Shown here: positions 1 to 11,046 of the stretch, piece by piece
Position numbering within the stretch: the first letter of the stretch is position 1
Layout: each line of letters begins with the position of its first letter
Origin: Phytophthora colocasiae
Taxonomy: Eukaryota; Oomycota; Peronosporomycetes; Peronosporales; Peronosporaceae
Direction: 5' to 3'
Assembly: GCA_018806915.1 (NCBI GenBank)
Contig: JAGKQI010000031.1
Span: 806,001 to 870,000 of the forward strand
Length of the DNA stretch: 64,000 nucleotides
Program-made: the position numbers and the translations under genes
Notes under the pieces: model-generated
What the model was told of the DNA's origin: nothing
The model's database searches: none
The model's input: the letters and a program-made list of their open reading frames with translations, nothing else

Positions 1-2371
1 CTTAGCTGGATCAGCACGAAGGCCATGCTTCCCAATGAAGCACCCTAGGAAAGGGATTTCTTCCGCGCCAAAGACGCACTTGTCCGTGTTGGCGTACAAC
101 TTGTTGGTGCGCATGCACTCGAGCACTGCTCTCACGTGTTCCACGTGTACCTCGACATCAGTCTTCCCGTGCTCAGCACGACTGTGGACGAACACATCGT
201 CAAAGTACGTCTGTGCGAATGCCCGTAGGGGCCTGAACAACTGCGTCACTAGACGATTGAACGTTGCAGGCGCATTCGACAGCCCTTGGGGCATGACGAG
301 CCACTCCCAGAGCATACCGCTCGGGGTGCTCACCGCTGTAAGCGGAATATCACTGGCTCGCATGAGCAGCTGATAGTAGCCATCGACTAAGTCGAGCGCA
401 CTGTACATGGTGCAACCCACCATGTTGTTCTGAAGAACATCCTTCCTAGGAATCGGCGTCTGCGCCGGAATCGTGGCAGCGTTGAGCTTGTTAAAAGCGT
501 GAACGATACGCCACTTGCCATTCGGCTTTCTGACACAGAACGTTGGCGCGGAGTGCGGAGACTTGCTCTCGCGCACGAGACCCGCCGCGTGCTTAGCACG
601 GAAGAAGGCGTCAATGACGTCGCATTGCTCTTTAGGAAGAGGCCACTGCCGGGTCACGCAGTATTTAGTTCCGGGAACTAAGTCGATCTCGTGACGAACG
701 CCTCGGTCAGGAGGCAGGCCACTCGGTGGTTCCTTTGAGACAACGTCTCCATATTCCTTCAGCAAGGAGTAGAAGGGATCCGAGGGATTCTTGAGGATCT
801 CCGATCCACTCCTGGCGCTCAGCGCCTTCTTGACCTCGGCCAAGACGGACTCGTCAACTAGGGACGATGAGTTTAACTCCTCTTCAGGTCGAACGATGAC
901 CACCTCAGCGAGTTCGCCAGCCTTCAAGGCATCGCCAAAGTCGGCGAACGACATCTCCTCTAGCTCAAGGAGCTTGTCAACGCTCGGCAGTCCGTCCAGC
1001 AGGACGCTGCCTTCGGCACTGCCGTCCATTCCATCGACCAGAGTGTATAGCTGCCCACAGCCCTCCCGTGCGTTGACACTTGACGTCACGAACGACTCAG
1101 ACGCAGAGCGTCTCGCCCATAGGGCCTTACGACGTCGTCGCCTAGCCGACGAACGTCCACTCGACGGAGTACGTGCCGCTGCATTGCGGTAATGGCCTTG
1201 CCCGGCCCAGTGTCAGTGACACTCAGTGACTGACTCGGTCTACCGCCGACGTCACTAGACGGAGTACGTGCCGCCCCACAGGTATCGGCCACTTCAGGCC
1301 CAGTGTCAGTGACACTCTGCGATCCACTCGGTCGACGACCGATGCCGCTCAGCGGAGTACGTGCCGCTGCACAATCAATGACCGTAACAGGTCCAGTGTC
1401 AGAGACACTCAGCGATCGACTTGGTTCACGACCAGTATCACTCGACGGAGTACGTGCCGCCCCACAGTTCACGGCCTGGTAAGGCCCGATGCCATCGGCA
1501 TCCAGTGACGGTCCATGACCGGCGTCACTCGGCGGAGTACGTGCCGCCCCACAGGGGTTACGTGAGCTTTGCCCACACGTTGACTCACCGTCAACCAGCG
1601 CTACGCGCTCAACAGGACTGCGGTCCTCGCACTCGGTGCTGTCCACCAACTCGGACACACCGACTTCCAGCATCATAGCCGACTCGGCTCGATGCTCGCG
1701 CCAATAGCGCTTCTGCTTCCTAGCAGAGGTGGGTTCATGACTCGCCAAAGCTCCACTAGAGAGAAGTGCGTAGCACCTAAGGTCTTCGACCTCCAATCAA
1801 TCCATGGCTCGTGGCGCTCCAGCCACGCCATGCCAAGGATGAGGTCGTACCTCGAATCCAGGTCCAGGACCAAGCAGCGTTCCACGCTATCGAAGTCCAA
1901 GAACTTCAGCCGCAGGTCCATGGGGACCTTGGCCACCGTGACACGGACGCCCGTCGCTAGACGGACTGTGACTGTGTCACCTCTTCGCGCTCGAAGCGCC
2001 TCAGCATATTGCTGACTACCCTCAACGGTGGAGCGTCTGACGTAGTTGCCAGACGCCCCAGAATCGATCAACACGATCCACGGCTTCTCAAAGCCCTTCA
2101 CGTCCACCTGGACGACCAGCAAGCCCTGCTTGCTCACACGTTCCGTGTTCAAGAGCACGGAGCTCTTCGGGGCTGAGCCCCAGTGCCTCTCACGCACTGC
2201 AGAACTCAGTTCTTCCCCAGTAGACCGCCCCGCGTCTACTGGGAGCCGGCGTTTCCCTGGGCAGAGCCCAAAGCGGGACCCGCGACAGGGTTGCGGCCAT
2301 TCTGGCCGGCGCGCTCTTTGCGCAGAGGGCAGTTGGGCCTCAGGTGTGAGGGACTGCCGCATGTATAGCAC
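1..2371 (-). pseudogene. pol: Pol of gypsy copy A (protease to RT start), frameshifted, partial
   Basis: The protease is visible with its catalytic VLIDSGASGNYV motif near 2060-2095. It is followed by a linker of ~30-residue repeats and the start of the RT, cut by the window edge. Copies B and C read through the same region. Copy A has a missing base near 1757 and a small rearranged stretch at ~1187-1196 that close the frame. Both differences from copy B are very small, so assembly error cannot be excluded. Confidence 0.85.
1160..1560 (-). repeat. ~93-bp coding minisatellite in pol linker, copy A (5 units)
   Basis: Five units of about 87-95 bp recur, each containing cggagtacgtgccgc (near 1163, 1258, 1353, 1446 and 1533). 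In protein they read AARTP-x-S...PS-x-S-x-SV-x-DTGP between the protease and the RT. Copy B has the same five units at ~8330-8730; copy C at ~40955-41170 has only three. Confidence 0.85.
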
Positions 2372-3213
2372 CGGCGGGTGCTCATACGCTGCACCGCAGC
2401 TCGTAGCTCAGCTACCTCATGTTCAGCATAGCTGAGGTCCATGGGCTCAGGTCCACCGGACCCTGTGCTGCTAGCACCGACCCTCGACAACTTAAAGTTG
2501 TGTTCAGCATTCAATGCCACGCTGACAGCATCTTCGAAGCTGTGGGGGTTCTGACGGAATGTCTCCGTCCTGGCCACGCCAGCTCGTAAGCCTTCCATGA
2601 AGACGGTCACGGCGACCACCTCAGGTAGAGGGTCGGCAGCCATGCCAGCAATGAGCGTGCGCAGCTCTTGGACATAGTCCACCAGATCCTTCTTGCCCTG
2701 GCGACAAGCAAGGAAGCGTGACCGCACGCGATACGCCTGGTTAGGCGGAGCAAACACTTGCGTGAGCTTGGCCTTTAGCTCGCCCCATGTGGGGAAGGCC
2801 GCTTCCACCGACGTCCCAGACGTCAAGGCCCATTCTCGTGCTCGTCCTTCGAGCTTAGAGATGGCAAACGCAACGCGTTGCCCCTCCAACTGGAGCATAG
2901 CGGCCCCCATGGCCATTTCGACCTCTCGGGTCCACAAAAGAAGGTTCTCTCCCTCATTCCCGAGGAAGGTCTTCACGCTGAGCGTGACGGGCTTAGCTCT
3001 CGGAGCAGGGGTAACCCCTGTTACATTCCGCTGAAGGTGCTCGACGAGAGCGTTTTCGTACGAGGCAAATGCCTCGAGGCGCGCGTTGACGGCCTCCGGC
3101 CCTTGGGACGCAAGGTGCGCCGTACCTTCCGGGCCCAGCAAGGACGTAAGCTTGTTAAGCGTGTCCCGCTGACTCGGAGTCAAGTGAGCGTATGCTTCTG
3201 GCTCCATTCTCAC
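2236..3213 (-). CDS. gag: Gag of gypsy copy A (capsid plus CCHC zinc knuckle)
   Basis: This 325-aa ORF is intact and starts 51 bases inside the LTR. Residues ~70-215 resemble the retrotransposon gag capsid domain, including the WALTSGTSV and LVDYVQELR stretches. Near residue 283 a zinc knuckle [14 protein letters not shown] fits C-x2-C-x4-H-x4-C, an RNA-packaging motif. Gag forms the virus-like particle in the cytoplasm. The pol frame overlaps the gag 3' end in the -1 frame, so Gag-Pol is probably made by -1 frameshifting; that is inference, and no slippery site was mapped. Confidence 0.9.
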   Translation of the reverse strand: MRMEPEAYAHLTPSQRDTLNKLTSLLGPEGTAHLASQGPEAVNARLEAFASYENALVEHLQRNVTGVTPAPRAKPVTLSVKTFLGNEGENLLLWTREVEMAMGAAMLQLEGQRVAFAISKLEGRAREWALTSGTSVEAAFPTWGELKAKLTQVFAPPNQAYRVRSRFLACRQGKKDLVDYVQELRTLIAGMAADPLPEVVAVTVFMEGLRAGVARTETFRQNPHSFEDAVSVALNAEHNFKLSRVGASSTGSGGPEPMDLSYAEHEVAELRAAVQRMSTRRCYTCGSPSHLRPNCPLRKERAGQNGRNPVAGPALGSAQGNAGSQ

Positions 3214-3264
3214 AGAGAAACAGTCTTCAACTCAGGAGTTGGATTGACTACAAGTGCTACCAGA

Positions 3265-3685
3265 TGCAGCGGGGCTCCGTAGGTGTGCACGGCACAGAGG
3301 AAGTTTAGTTGACTCGTAGAGTCCTGCCTGCAAGGCACTAGCCTTCGGTTCTATACAAGAACCAAGTAGTCCACTAAATACGGGACTCACAGAGTCAGTG
3401 TCCCTATAACAAAGGACTAACACTAACTATGTAAAATGCAAACTGATTTTTATTGACTTTATTGCCCTAATCCTAAATGTAACGGATTTAGTATCTAGCA
3501 TACTAAATCCTAATCAAAATGCAACGTGAGGCTCTGAGGCCATCTACGTATCTACTCGTGTGTGCCACACCTTTATGTACCCACATAAATGTGTCATGAG
3601 TGTCACACACTATTATGTACCCACATAAATGTATCCACGTGTGTCACACACCAACGAGAAACATTCGTGTAACATCCCCGTTACA
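3265..3685 (-). repeat. LTR shared by tandem gypsy copies A and B
   Basis: This 421-bp LTR reads TGTAAC...GCTGCA in element orientation. It is 5' LTR to copy A: TGGTAGCACTTG, a PBS starting TGG as expected for a tRNA 3' CCA, lies two bases inside at about 3251-3262. It is 3' LTR to copy B: a purine-rich GGTGGGGGAGAG tract abuts it at 3686-3697. I saw one base difference from the LTR at 10427-10847. Confidence 0.92.
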
Positions 3686-3697
3686 CTCTCCCCCACC

Positions 3698-4556
3698 AAG
3701 ATTCCGGATACCGTATCCGGAAAGTGTAAACACACGACGCGGTTATCGGCCGATGGCCACGGCACCTTGCCTTCCGCGGACGGCGCTGTCTCTCGTGCGT
3801 GTTACACGCCTCCGTACGCGATGCCACTTGGTACACACTTGGGCCCAATGCTTACCAAGCATAGGAGCCTACTGGCTCGAGTCAAGGGGCTCTACGGGCA
3901 TGGAAAGAAGGCCACAGGTGGCGTATCTATGATACTACTGGATCAGTGATCCACAGGGCAAGCCTTCCAAGCTACCAACGGTTCCACGAACCACACAGCA
4001 GTGGGGCCCACTCGCTTCACAGTTAATGTGACCCTCGGATGAGCACTGTGTGCAGGGCTTGATGCCCAAGTTGTCCTTGAAGCAGGCGCAAGCGCCACTA
4101 TGTGTCACAGACACTGTGTCTTGTGAATACACGTGCTCAGCACAGTCGTAGACACGACAACGAGCACCAGACAGCTAAGCTGTCGCTCAGGAGGAGCTTA
4201 CCTACCTCCTACTGCTATGCAGCATGCGGGGTCCAATGCATTGGCATCCCTGGCATCCACAGTGCCTCATGCCATAGTCATACCCATTGAACGCTTCTAG
4301 CGTCAGGTGATCGGATAGAATCCGTTTCCATCACCACTTGTCGCTTAGACAGAACGTCATTAAGACGGTTGTTCATCACGAACCATCTTCGCTTCATGAT
4401 CGCGAAGCTCCGGGCCATAGGCCAGTGTTGTTAAAGGGTCATAGACCCTTGAAACACGCGCGCGAGGCGCATGTAGCTCTACTGCACTTGCAGTTTGAGC
4501 ATTCGATGCCATGTCGACGGCACCGACGTGCTCGCTGCAAGTATTGCAGCTACGGG
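3698..4556 (-). other. 3' non-coding module of gypsy copy B
   Basis: This is internal 3' sequence of copy B, between the chromodomain remnant and the PPT. Short ORFs on both strands show no recognisable domain. One minus-strand ORF at 3935-4132 is cysteine-rich by chance or decay. The corresponding part of copy C is different sequence coding an antisense ORF, so this module is not shared between the subfamilies. Confidence 0.6.
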
Positions 4557-5102
4557 TCAGAGCCTGAGATCAGCAACGACCCTGTGGACTCCCACCTTAG
4601 TGGGAGGTGCTTGGCACCCGGCGACTCCGTCGCACGCCCACCGGGCGGTCTGACACCGGGTGTGCCCGATCATACGCGTCAACGACGTCGGGGCAATCCT
4701 GCCGTAGTGGCACCTCAAACTCCCACGAGTTCTGTGAGTGAGGTAACCTCGCCACTTCACCAGATACTGGTTGTGACCTCGGCGACGACGCCGCGCCATC
4801 AGGCGATCCACGTGATAGTGAAGCTCACCTTGCTCATCGAGCAGAGCAGGAGGAGGACGAGCGGTCGATGGGTTCTCGCGCTGCGAGTGTAGACGCGCTG
4901 CATTGCTTGCAGACCCGCGTCGGCTCGGTGAAGAAGCACGACCACCACGTCGGTCATCCGACCCATCGCTTAGCGACTGGTCTCGAGGAGACCTAGAGTC
5001 GCGGGGACCGGTCTGAGTCGCCTCTGGTGCTGCATCAGCGGGTCTATGACCTCGAGCATCACGTTGCTCCGGATCGACAAGACCTGTTGGTTCCGGATGC
5101 AA
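4557..5102 (-). pseudogene. Chromodomain remnant of gypsy copy B pol
   Basis: This holds the C-terminal chromodomain of Pol: YHVDRLMARR followed by NQYLVKWRGY, the aromatic-cage core that in chromoviruses directs integration to methylated-histone chromatin. It is out of frame with the upstream pol ORF ending at 5059. It loses frame again after KWRGY, where copy C continues with a complete domain. The short ORF start is arbitrary. Confidence 0.75.
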
Positions 5103-8100
5103 CCACCTGTGGCTCTGCCACCTGCTGCCGTGCAGCCTTCGTCCGACTCGGCGCCAGCGCCTCAGAACTCACAAGAGTAGGGTCCCGATATGGCTTAAGC
5201 AAGCCCACGTAGAACACAGGATGTGTTCGCATACGCTTTGGCAAGTCAAGCGTGTATGCCAGGCCCTTCTTGGCCACGACCGTGAACGGTCCAATGAAGC
5301 GCGGCCGCAACTTCGTCTTGAAGACGGCTGACACTGCGTGTGTAGGCAGGTTCGTAGCGTTTAATAAAACGTGGTCACCGACCTTGAACTCCCACATGTT
5401 GCTTCTGCCTTTGGCATCAGCTTGTTCCTTTTGAACATCTTGGCTTTCAGCCATTGCGTCACGCACACGGCGTAAGACGCTAAGCCTCATCGAGAGGAAG
5501 TCATCGACTTGCTTGCGAACAGCAAGGGGGCTGACATCAGCAAGCTCGGAGTCGAGCGACGGCATAGCCTCTCCCCCACCAAGCCCAAGGCTACCGCGTG
5601 GCGGAGTGAGCGGGACGCGCGGATGCGCAAGGCCGTTCACGTAGAACGGGGTGAAGCCTGTCGAGGCATGCACCGCGTTGTTCATTGAGAACTCAACGAG
5701 AGGGAGCATAGCGCTCCAACGCTTCGGCGTTTCAGCGCATACGCTGCGGAGGATGTCCTCCAGGACGCGGTTCACGCGTTCAGTCTGACCGTCGGTCTGC
5801 GGATGATCCGCCGTGGACATGTCCAGTCGAGTGCCAAGCACTTTGAAGACGGACGTCCAGAAGTGACCCGTGAAACGGGGGTCTCGATCCGAGACAATGG
5901 TCTCTGGCAGCCCATGCTGTCGGAAGACCCGATCGATAAAGATCGTCGCTGTACCAGCGCCATCGACGGTGTCCGGCACAGCCGCTAGGTGAGCCATCTT
6001 GCTCAGACGGTCAACGAAGACCACAACGCCCGTGTTGCCTGCCGTATCCTTCGGCAGACCAAACACGAAGTCCATACTCATGGACTGCCAACACCCAGAG
6101 GGTACAGGCAAGCTCGCCAAAGGCGCTGCCGCATGCGGCGAGGGTTTAACCCGCTGACACGTCTCGCACGTGTGCACATATGTGCTGACCCACTTGTACA
6201 TCTTCGGCCACCAGTACATGGAGCTCACCGAGCCGTAGGTCTTCTCGCGACCGAGGTGGCCGCTTGTAGGCGTGTCGTGGGCCTCATAGAGGATACGATA
6301 CTTCAGGTCCTCATCGTGAGGAACCACCACACGTGGTGGGTCATCCTGACCCGTGCTGTAGTACAGCAGACCGCCTCCCAGGCTATAGCGTTGGAGTCTC
6401 GCCTTTAGGCGTCGTGACAGAGTCACCTTTGAGTCCTTAAACTCATCGCTCCCTAGAGCTTGAAGCAGCGCGACACAAGAGTCGTCCTGAGCGTACGCTG
6501 CTCGAACCATGTCCGTCACGGACGACGTCACCGAGGTGACATGAGATAACTCATAGTCCGGGCGACGTGATAACGCGTCAGCGAGGACGTTCTGCCTTCC
6601 AGGCTTGTACTTCACCTCGAAGTTATACTTCGCAAAGAAGGAGAGCCATCGGGCCATCCTCTGCGAGAGGTGAGGCGACTGCGTCGCTGTGCGTAGTGAC
6701 GCATGATCCGTGTAGATCACAAACGGCTTGGAGCCGAGCAGGTGAACCCTGAATTTGACGAGAGCGTACTTCATCGCAAGTAGCTCCTTGTCATGAACTG
6801 GATAGTTCTTCTCAGCAGCCTTGAGCTGCCGAGACTCAAACGCAATGACGCGTTCGCGCCCGTCGGCGTCCGCTTGTAGCAAAGCACTGCCGATGGCAAA
6901 GTCCGAGGCGTCACAGACGACGATGAACGGACGATCGGGGTCTGGCAACGCCAGTATCGGTGCCTGAAGCAGGCTATCCTTGATACGAGTGAACGCACTC
7001 TCGTGCTCAGCACGCCATACCCATTCGGCATCCTTCTTAAGGAGATCCGACAGTGGCCGAGCCAACTCAGCGTAGTTCTCGCTGTACTTGTGCAAGTAGT
7101 TGGCCAAGCCCAGCCACTTACGCAAGTCCTTCTGGTTCAAGGGAACCGGCCAGTCCACAATGGCCTTGACCTTAGCTGGATCAGCACGAAGGCCATGCTT
7201 CCCAATGAAGCACCCTAGGAAAGGGATTTCTTCCGCGCCAAAGACGCACTTGTCCGTGTTGGCGTACAACTTGTTGGTGCGCATGCACTCGAGCACTGCT
7301 CTCACGTGTTCCACGTGTACCTCGACATCAGTCTTCCCGTGCTCAGCACGACTGTGGACGAACACATCGTCAAAGTACGTCTGTGCGAATGCCCGTAGGG
7401 GCCTGAACAACTGCGTCACTAGACGATTGAACGTTGCAGGCGCATTCGACAGCCCTTGGGGCATGACGAGCCACTCCCAGAGCATACCGCTCGGGGTGCT
7501 CACCGCTGTAAGCGGAATATCACTGGCTCGCATGAGCAGCTGATAGTAGCCATCGACTAAGTCGAGCGCACTGTACATGGTGCAACCCACCATGTTGTTC
7601 TGAAGAACATCCTTCCTAGGAATCGGCGTCTGCGCCGGAATCGTGGCAGCGTTGAGCTTGTTAAAAGCGTGAACGATACGCCACTTGCCATTCGGCTTTC
7701 TGACACAGAACGTTGGCGCGGAGTGCGGAGACTTGCTCTCGCGCACGAGACCCGCCGCGTGCTTAGCACGGAAGAAGGCGTCAATGACGTCGCATTGCTC
7801 TTTAGGAAGAGGCCACTGCCGGGTCACGCAGTATTTAGTTCCGGGAACTAAGTCGATCTCGTGACGAACGCCTCGGTCAGGAGGCAGGCCACTCGGTGGT
7901 TCCTTTGAGACAACGTCTCCATATTCCTTCAGCAAGGAGTAGAAGGGATCCGAGGGATTCTTGAGGATCTCCGATCCACTCCTGGCGCTCAGCGCCTTCT
8001 TGACCTCGGCCAAGACGGACTCGTCAACGAGGGACGATGAGTTTAACTCCTCTTCAGGTCGAACGATGACCACCTCAGCGAGTTCGCCAGCCTTCAAGGC

Positions 8101-9537
8101 ATCGCCAAAGTCGGCGAACGACATCTCCTCTAGCTCAAGGAGCTTGTCAACGCTCGGCAGTCCGTCCAGCAGGACGCTGCCTTCGGCACTGCCGTCCATT
8201 CCATCGACCAGAGTGTATAGCTGCCCACAGCCCTCCCGTGCGTTGACACTTGACGTCACGAACGACTCAGACGCAGAGCGTCTCGCCCATAGGGCCTTAC
8301 GACGTCGTCGCCTAGCCGACGAACGTCCACTCGACGGAGTACGTGCCGCTGCACAGGTAATGGCCTTGCCCGGCCCAGTGTCAGTGACACTCAGTGACTG
8401 ACTCGGTCTACCGCCGACGTCACTAGACGGAGTACGTGCCGCCGCACAGGTTTCGGCCCCTTCAGGCCCAGTGTCAGTGACACTCTGCGATCCACTCGGT
8501 CGACGACCGATGCCGCTCAGCGGAGTACGTGCCGCTGCACAATCAATGACCGTAACAGGTCCAGTGTCAGAGACACTCAGCGATCGACTTGGTTCACGAC
8601 CAGTATCACTCGACGGAGTACGTGCCGCCCCACAGTTCACGGCCTGGTAAGGCCCGATGCCATCGGCATCCAGTGACGGTCCATGACCGGCGTCACTCGG
8701 CGGAGTACGTGCCGCCCCACAGGGGTTACGTGAGCTTTGCCCACACGTTGACTCACCGTCAACCAGCGCTACGCGCTCAACAGGACTGCGGTCCTCGCAC
8801 TCGGTGCTGTCCACCAACTCGGACACACCGACTTCCAGCATCATAGCCGACTCGGCTCGATGCTCGCGCCAATAGCGCTTCTGCTTCCTAGCAGAGGTGG
8901 GTTCATGACTCGCCAAAGCTCCACTAGGAGAGAAGTGCGTAGCACCTAAGGTCTTCGACCTCCAATCAATCCATGGCTCGTGGCGCTCCAGCCACGCCAT
9001 GCCAGGATAGTCGTACCTCGAATCCAGGTCCAGGACCAAGCAGCGTTCCACGCTATCGAAGTCCAAGAACTTCAGCCGCAGGTCCATGGGGACCTTGGCC
9101 ACCGTGACACGGACGCCCGTCGCTAGACGGACTGTGACTGTGTCACCTCTTCGCGCTCGAAGCGCCTCAGCATATTGCTGACTACCCTCAACGGTGGAGC
9201 GTCTGACGTAGTTGCCAGACGCCCCCGAATCGATCAACACGATCCACGGCTTCTCAAAGCCCTTCACGTCCACCTGGACGACCAGCAAGCCCTGCTTGCT
9301 CACACGTTCCGTGTTCAAGAGCACGGAGCTCTTCGGGGCTGAGCCCCAGTGCCTCTCACGCACTGCAGAACTCAGTTCTTCCCCAGTAGACCGCCCCGCG
9401 TCTACTGGGAGCCGGCGTTTCCCTGGGCAGAGCCCAAAGCGGGACCCGCGACAGGGTTGCGGCCATTCTGGCCGGCGCGCTCTTTGCGCAGAGGGCAGTT
9501 GGGCCTCAGGTGTGAGGGACTGCCGCATGTATAGCAC
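5059..9537 (-). CDS. pol: Pol polyprotein of gypsy copy B (PR-RT-RH-IN)
   Basis: This 1492-aa ORF has, in order: aspartic protease (DSGASGNYV); the repeat linker; RT with SALDLVDGYYQ and catalytic YFDDVFVHS; RNase H (VVCDASDFAIGSALLQ); integrase HHCC zinc finger (HLGR...CETCQR) and DDE core with MDFVFGLP, IVSDRDPRF and QTERVNRVLE. The order PR-RT-RH-IN is diagnostic of Ty3/gypsy. The frame ends before the chromodomain because of a shift near 5060-5100. A 3-bp in-frame deletion at ~9004 removes a residue kept in copies A and C. The start at 9537 lies inside gag; the real product is probably a Gag-Pol fusion. Confidence 0.92.
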   Translation of the reverse strand: MLYMRQSLTPEAQLPSAQRARRPEWPQPCRGSRFGLCPGKRRLPVDAGRSTGEELSSAVRERHWGSAPKSSVLLNTERVSKQGLLVVQVDVKGFEKPWIVLIDSGASGNYVRRSTVEGSQQYAEALRARRGDTVTVRLATGVRVTVAKVPMDLRLKFLDFDSVERCLVLDLDSRYDYPGMAWLERHEPWIDWRSKTLGATHFSPSGALASHEPTSARKQKRYWREHRAESAMMLEVGVSELVDSTECEDRSPVERVALVDGESTCGQSSRNPCGAARTPPSDAGHGPSLDADGIGPYQAVNCGAARTPSSDTGREPSRSLSVSDTGPVTVIDCAAARTPLSGIGRRPSGSQSVTDTGPEGAETCAAARTPSSDVGGRPSQSLSVTDTGPGKAITCAAARTPSSGRSSARRRRRKALWARRSASESFVTSSVNAREGCGQLYTLVDGMDGSAEGSVLLDGLPSVDKLLELEEMSFADFGDALKAGELAEVVIVRPEEELNSSSLVDESVLAEVKKALSARSGSEILKNPSDPFYSLLKEYGDVVSKEPPSGLPPDRGVRHEIDLVPGTKYCVTRQWPLPKEQCDVIDAFFRAKHAAGLVRESKSPHSAPTFCVRKPNGKWRIVHAFNKLNAATIPAQTPIPRKDVLQNNMVGCTMYSALDLVDGYYQLLMRASDIPLTAVSTPSGMLWEWLVMPQGLSNAPATFNRLVTQLFRPLRAFAQTYFDDVFVHSRAEHGKTDVEVHVEHVRAVLECMRTNKLYANTDKCVFGAEEIPFLGCFIGKHGLRADPAKVKAIVDWPVPLNQKDLRKWLGLANYLHKYSENYAELARPLSDLLKKDAEWVWRAEHESAFTRIKDSLLQAPILALPDPDRPFIVVCDASDFAIGSALLQADADGRERVIAFESRQLKAAEKNYPVHDKELLAMKYALVKFRVHLLGSKPFVIYTDHASLRTATQSPHLSQRMARWLSFFAKYNFEVKYKPGRQNVLADALSRRPDYELSHVTSVTSSVTDMVRAAYAQDDSCVALLQALGSDEFKDSKVTLSRRLKARLQRYSLGGGLLYYSTGQDDPPRVVVPHDEDLKYRILYEAHDTPTSGHLGREKTYGSVSSMYWWPKMYKWVSTYVHTCETCQRVKPSPHAAAPLASLPVPSGCWQSMSMDFVFGLPKDTAGNTGVVVFVDRLSKMAHLAAVPDTVDGAGTATIFIDRVFRQHGLPETIVSDRDPRFTGHFWTSVFKVLGTRLDMSTADHPQTDGQTERVNRVLEDILRSVCAETPKRWSAMLPLVEFSMNNAVHASTGFTPFYVNGLAHPRVPLTPPRGSLGLGGGEAMPSLDSELADVSPLAVRKQVDDFLSMRLSVLRRVRDAMAESQDVQKEQADAKGRSNMWEFKVGDHVLLNATNLPTHAVSAVFKTKLRPRFIGPFTVVAKKGLAYTLDLPKRMRTHPVFYVGLLKPYRDPTLVSSEALAPSRTKAARQQVAEPQVVASGTNRSCRSGAT

Positions 9538-10375
9538 CGGCGGGTGCTCATACGCTGCACCGCAGCTCGTAGCTCAGCTACCTCATGTTCAGCATAGCTG
9601 AGGTCCATGGGCTCAGGTCCACCGGACCCTGTGCTGCTAGCACCGACCCTCGACAACTTAAAGTTGTGTTCAGCATTCAATGCCACGCTGACAGCATCTT
9701 CGAAGCTGTGGGGTTCTGACGGAATGTCTCCGTCCTGGCCACGCCAGCTCGTAAGCCTTCCATGAAGACGGTCACGGCGACCACCTCAGGTAGAGGGTCG
9801 GCAGCCATGCCAGCAATGAGCGTGCGCAGCTCTTGGACATAGTCCACCAGATCCTTCTTGCCCTGGCGACAAGCAAGGAAGCGTGACCGCACGCGATACG
9901 CCTGGTTAGGCGGAGCAAACACTTGCGTGAGCTTGGCCTTTAGCTCGCCCCATGTGGGGAAGGCCGCTTCCACCGACGTCCCAGACGTCAAGGCCCATTC
10001 TCGTGCTCGTCCTTCGAGCTTAGAGATGGCAAACGCAACGCGTTGCCCCTCCAACTGGAGCATAGCGGCCCCATGGCCATTTCGACCTCTCGGGTCCACA
10101 AAGAAGGTTCTCTCCTCATTCCCGAGGAAGGTCTTCACGCTGAGCGTGACGGGCTTAGCTCTCGGAGCAGGGGTAACCCCTGTTACATTCCGCTGAAGGT
10201 GCTCGACGAGAGCGTTTTCGTACGAGGCAAATGCCTCGAGGCGCGCGTTGACGGCCTCCGGCCCTTGGGACGCAAGGTGCGCCGTACCTTCCGGGCCCAG
10301 CAAGGACGTAAGCTTGTTAAGCGTGTCCCGCTGACTCGGAGTCAAGTGAGCGTATGCTTCTGGCTCCATTCTCAC
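9402..10375 (-). pseudogene. gag: Gag of gypsy copy B, frameshifted
   Basis: The sequence matches the intact 325-aa gag of copy A but carries one-base losses in a G run near 9710 and in A and C/T runs near 10100-10120. These break the reading frame; the first pair of shifts restores it after about ten altered residues. The zinc knuckle at the C-terminus survives in the ORF at 9402-9686. All differences are homopolymer indels. Confidence 0.85.
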
Positions 10376-10426
10376 AGAGAAACAGTCTTCAACTCAGGAG
10401 TTGGATTGACTACAAGTGCTACCAGA

Positions 10427-10847
10427 TGCAGCGGGGCTCCGTAGGTGTGCACGGCACAGAGGAAGTTTAGTTGACTCGTAGAGTCCTGCCTGCAAGGCAC
10501 TAGCCTTCGGTTCTATACAAGAACCAAGTAGTCCACTAAATACGGGACTCACAGAGTCAGTGTCCCTATAACAAAGGACTAACACTAACTATGTAAAATG
10601 CAAGCTGATTTTTATTGACTTTATTGCCCTAATCCTAAATGTAACGGATTTAGTATCTAGCATACTAAATCCTAATCAAAATGCAACGTGAGGCTCTGAG
10701 GCCATCTACGTATCTACTCGTGTGTGCCACACCTTTATGTACCCACATAAATGTGTCATGAGTGTCACACACTATTATGTACCCACATAAATGTATCCAC
10801 GTGTGTCACACACCAACGAGAAACATTCGTGTAACATCCCCGTTACA
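10427..10847 (-). repeat. 5' LTR of gypsy copy B
   Basis: This 421-bp LTR (TG...CA) is essentially identical to 3265-3685. The PBS TGGTAGCACTTG lies just inside, at about 10413-10424. It abuts the gag-like fragment at 10848. Confidence 0.92.
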
Positions 10848-11046
10848 GCCTACGTTCTCGGATGAACGCAGTGATCGCAGCTTGACTCCACACCGCAAGC
10901 TCAGGTGCAGTAAATACCTCGAAAATTGGCTGGGGTACGGTCATCTTTACGTCACCTTCTGCGTCGTACTCGTAATCCACCATGCCCGGCATTGCGATGC
11001 TTGTTCTTGTCGTCAAAGAATTCTTTATGACGTTTGCGCGCTTCAA
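10848..11046 (-). pseudogene. Gag N-terminal fragment of another retroelement, cut by gypsy LTR
   Basis: A 67-codon minus-strand ORF has its last codon in the gypsy LTR. The protein has an acidic N-terminus (YDAEGDVKM) followed by PQPIFEVF and LAVWSQAAITAFIRERR, resembling the start of gag-like proteins of oomycete LTR elements. The gypsy array apparently inserted into it. The family is uncertain because only about 60 residues remain. Confidence 0.45.

Larger units (their letters stand above)
1..3685 (-). mobile_element. Ty3/gypsy chromovirus, copy A (left-truncated by window edge)
   Basis: This is the 5' half of a minus-strand Ty3/gypsy element: LTR at 3265-3685, primer binding site just inside it, gag at 2236-3213, then protease and the start of reverse transcriptase running to base 1. 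Bases 1-3685 recur at 7171-10847 with about 99% identity and only small indels. The LTR at 3265-3685 has the PBS of copy A on its left and the polypurine tract of copy B on its right, so the two elements share it in a tandem array. The rest of copy A lies outside the window. Confidence 0.93.
3265..10847 (-). mobile_element. Ty3/gypsy chromovirus, copy B (complete structure, tandem with A)
   Basis: A full-length element of 7583 bp with LTRs at 3265-3685 and 10427-10847, PBS inside 10427, PPT at 3686, frameshifted gag and a near-complete pol. The 3' region between pol and the LTR (3686-~4550) does not resemble that of copy C and lacks its long antisense ORF. The outer LTR end at 10847 abuts a gag-like fragment of another element. 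The matching target-site duplication would lie outside the window, beyond copy A. Confidence 0.93.

Noticed and set aside
5803..9601. Numerous plus-strand ORFs opposite gypsy pol (60-150 aa)
   Set aside because: They are antisense shadows of a conserved GC-rich coding frame; the same shadows recur in all gypsy copies and none is long.
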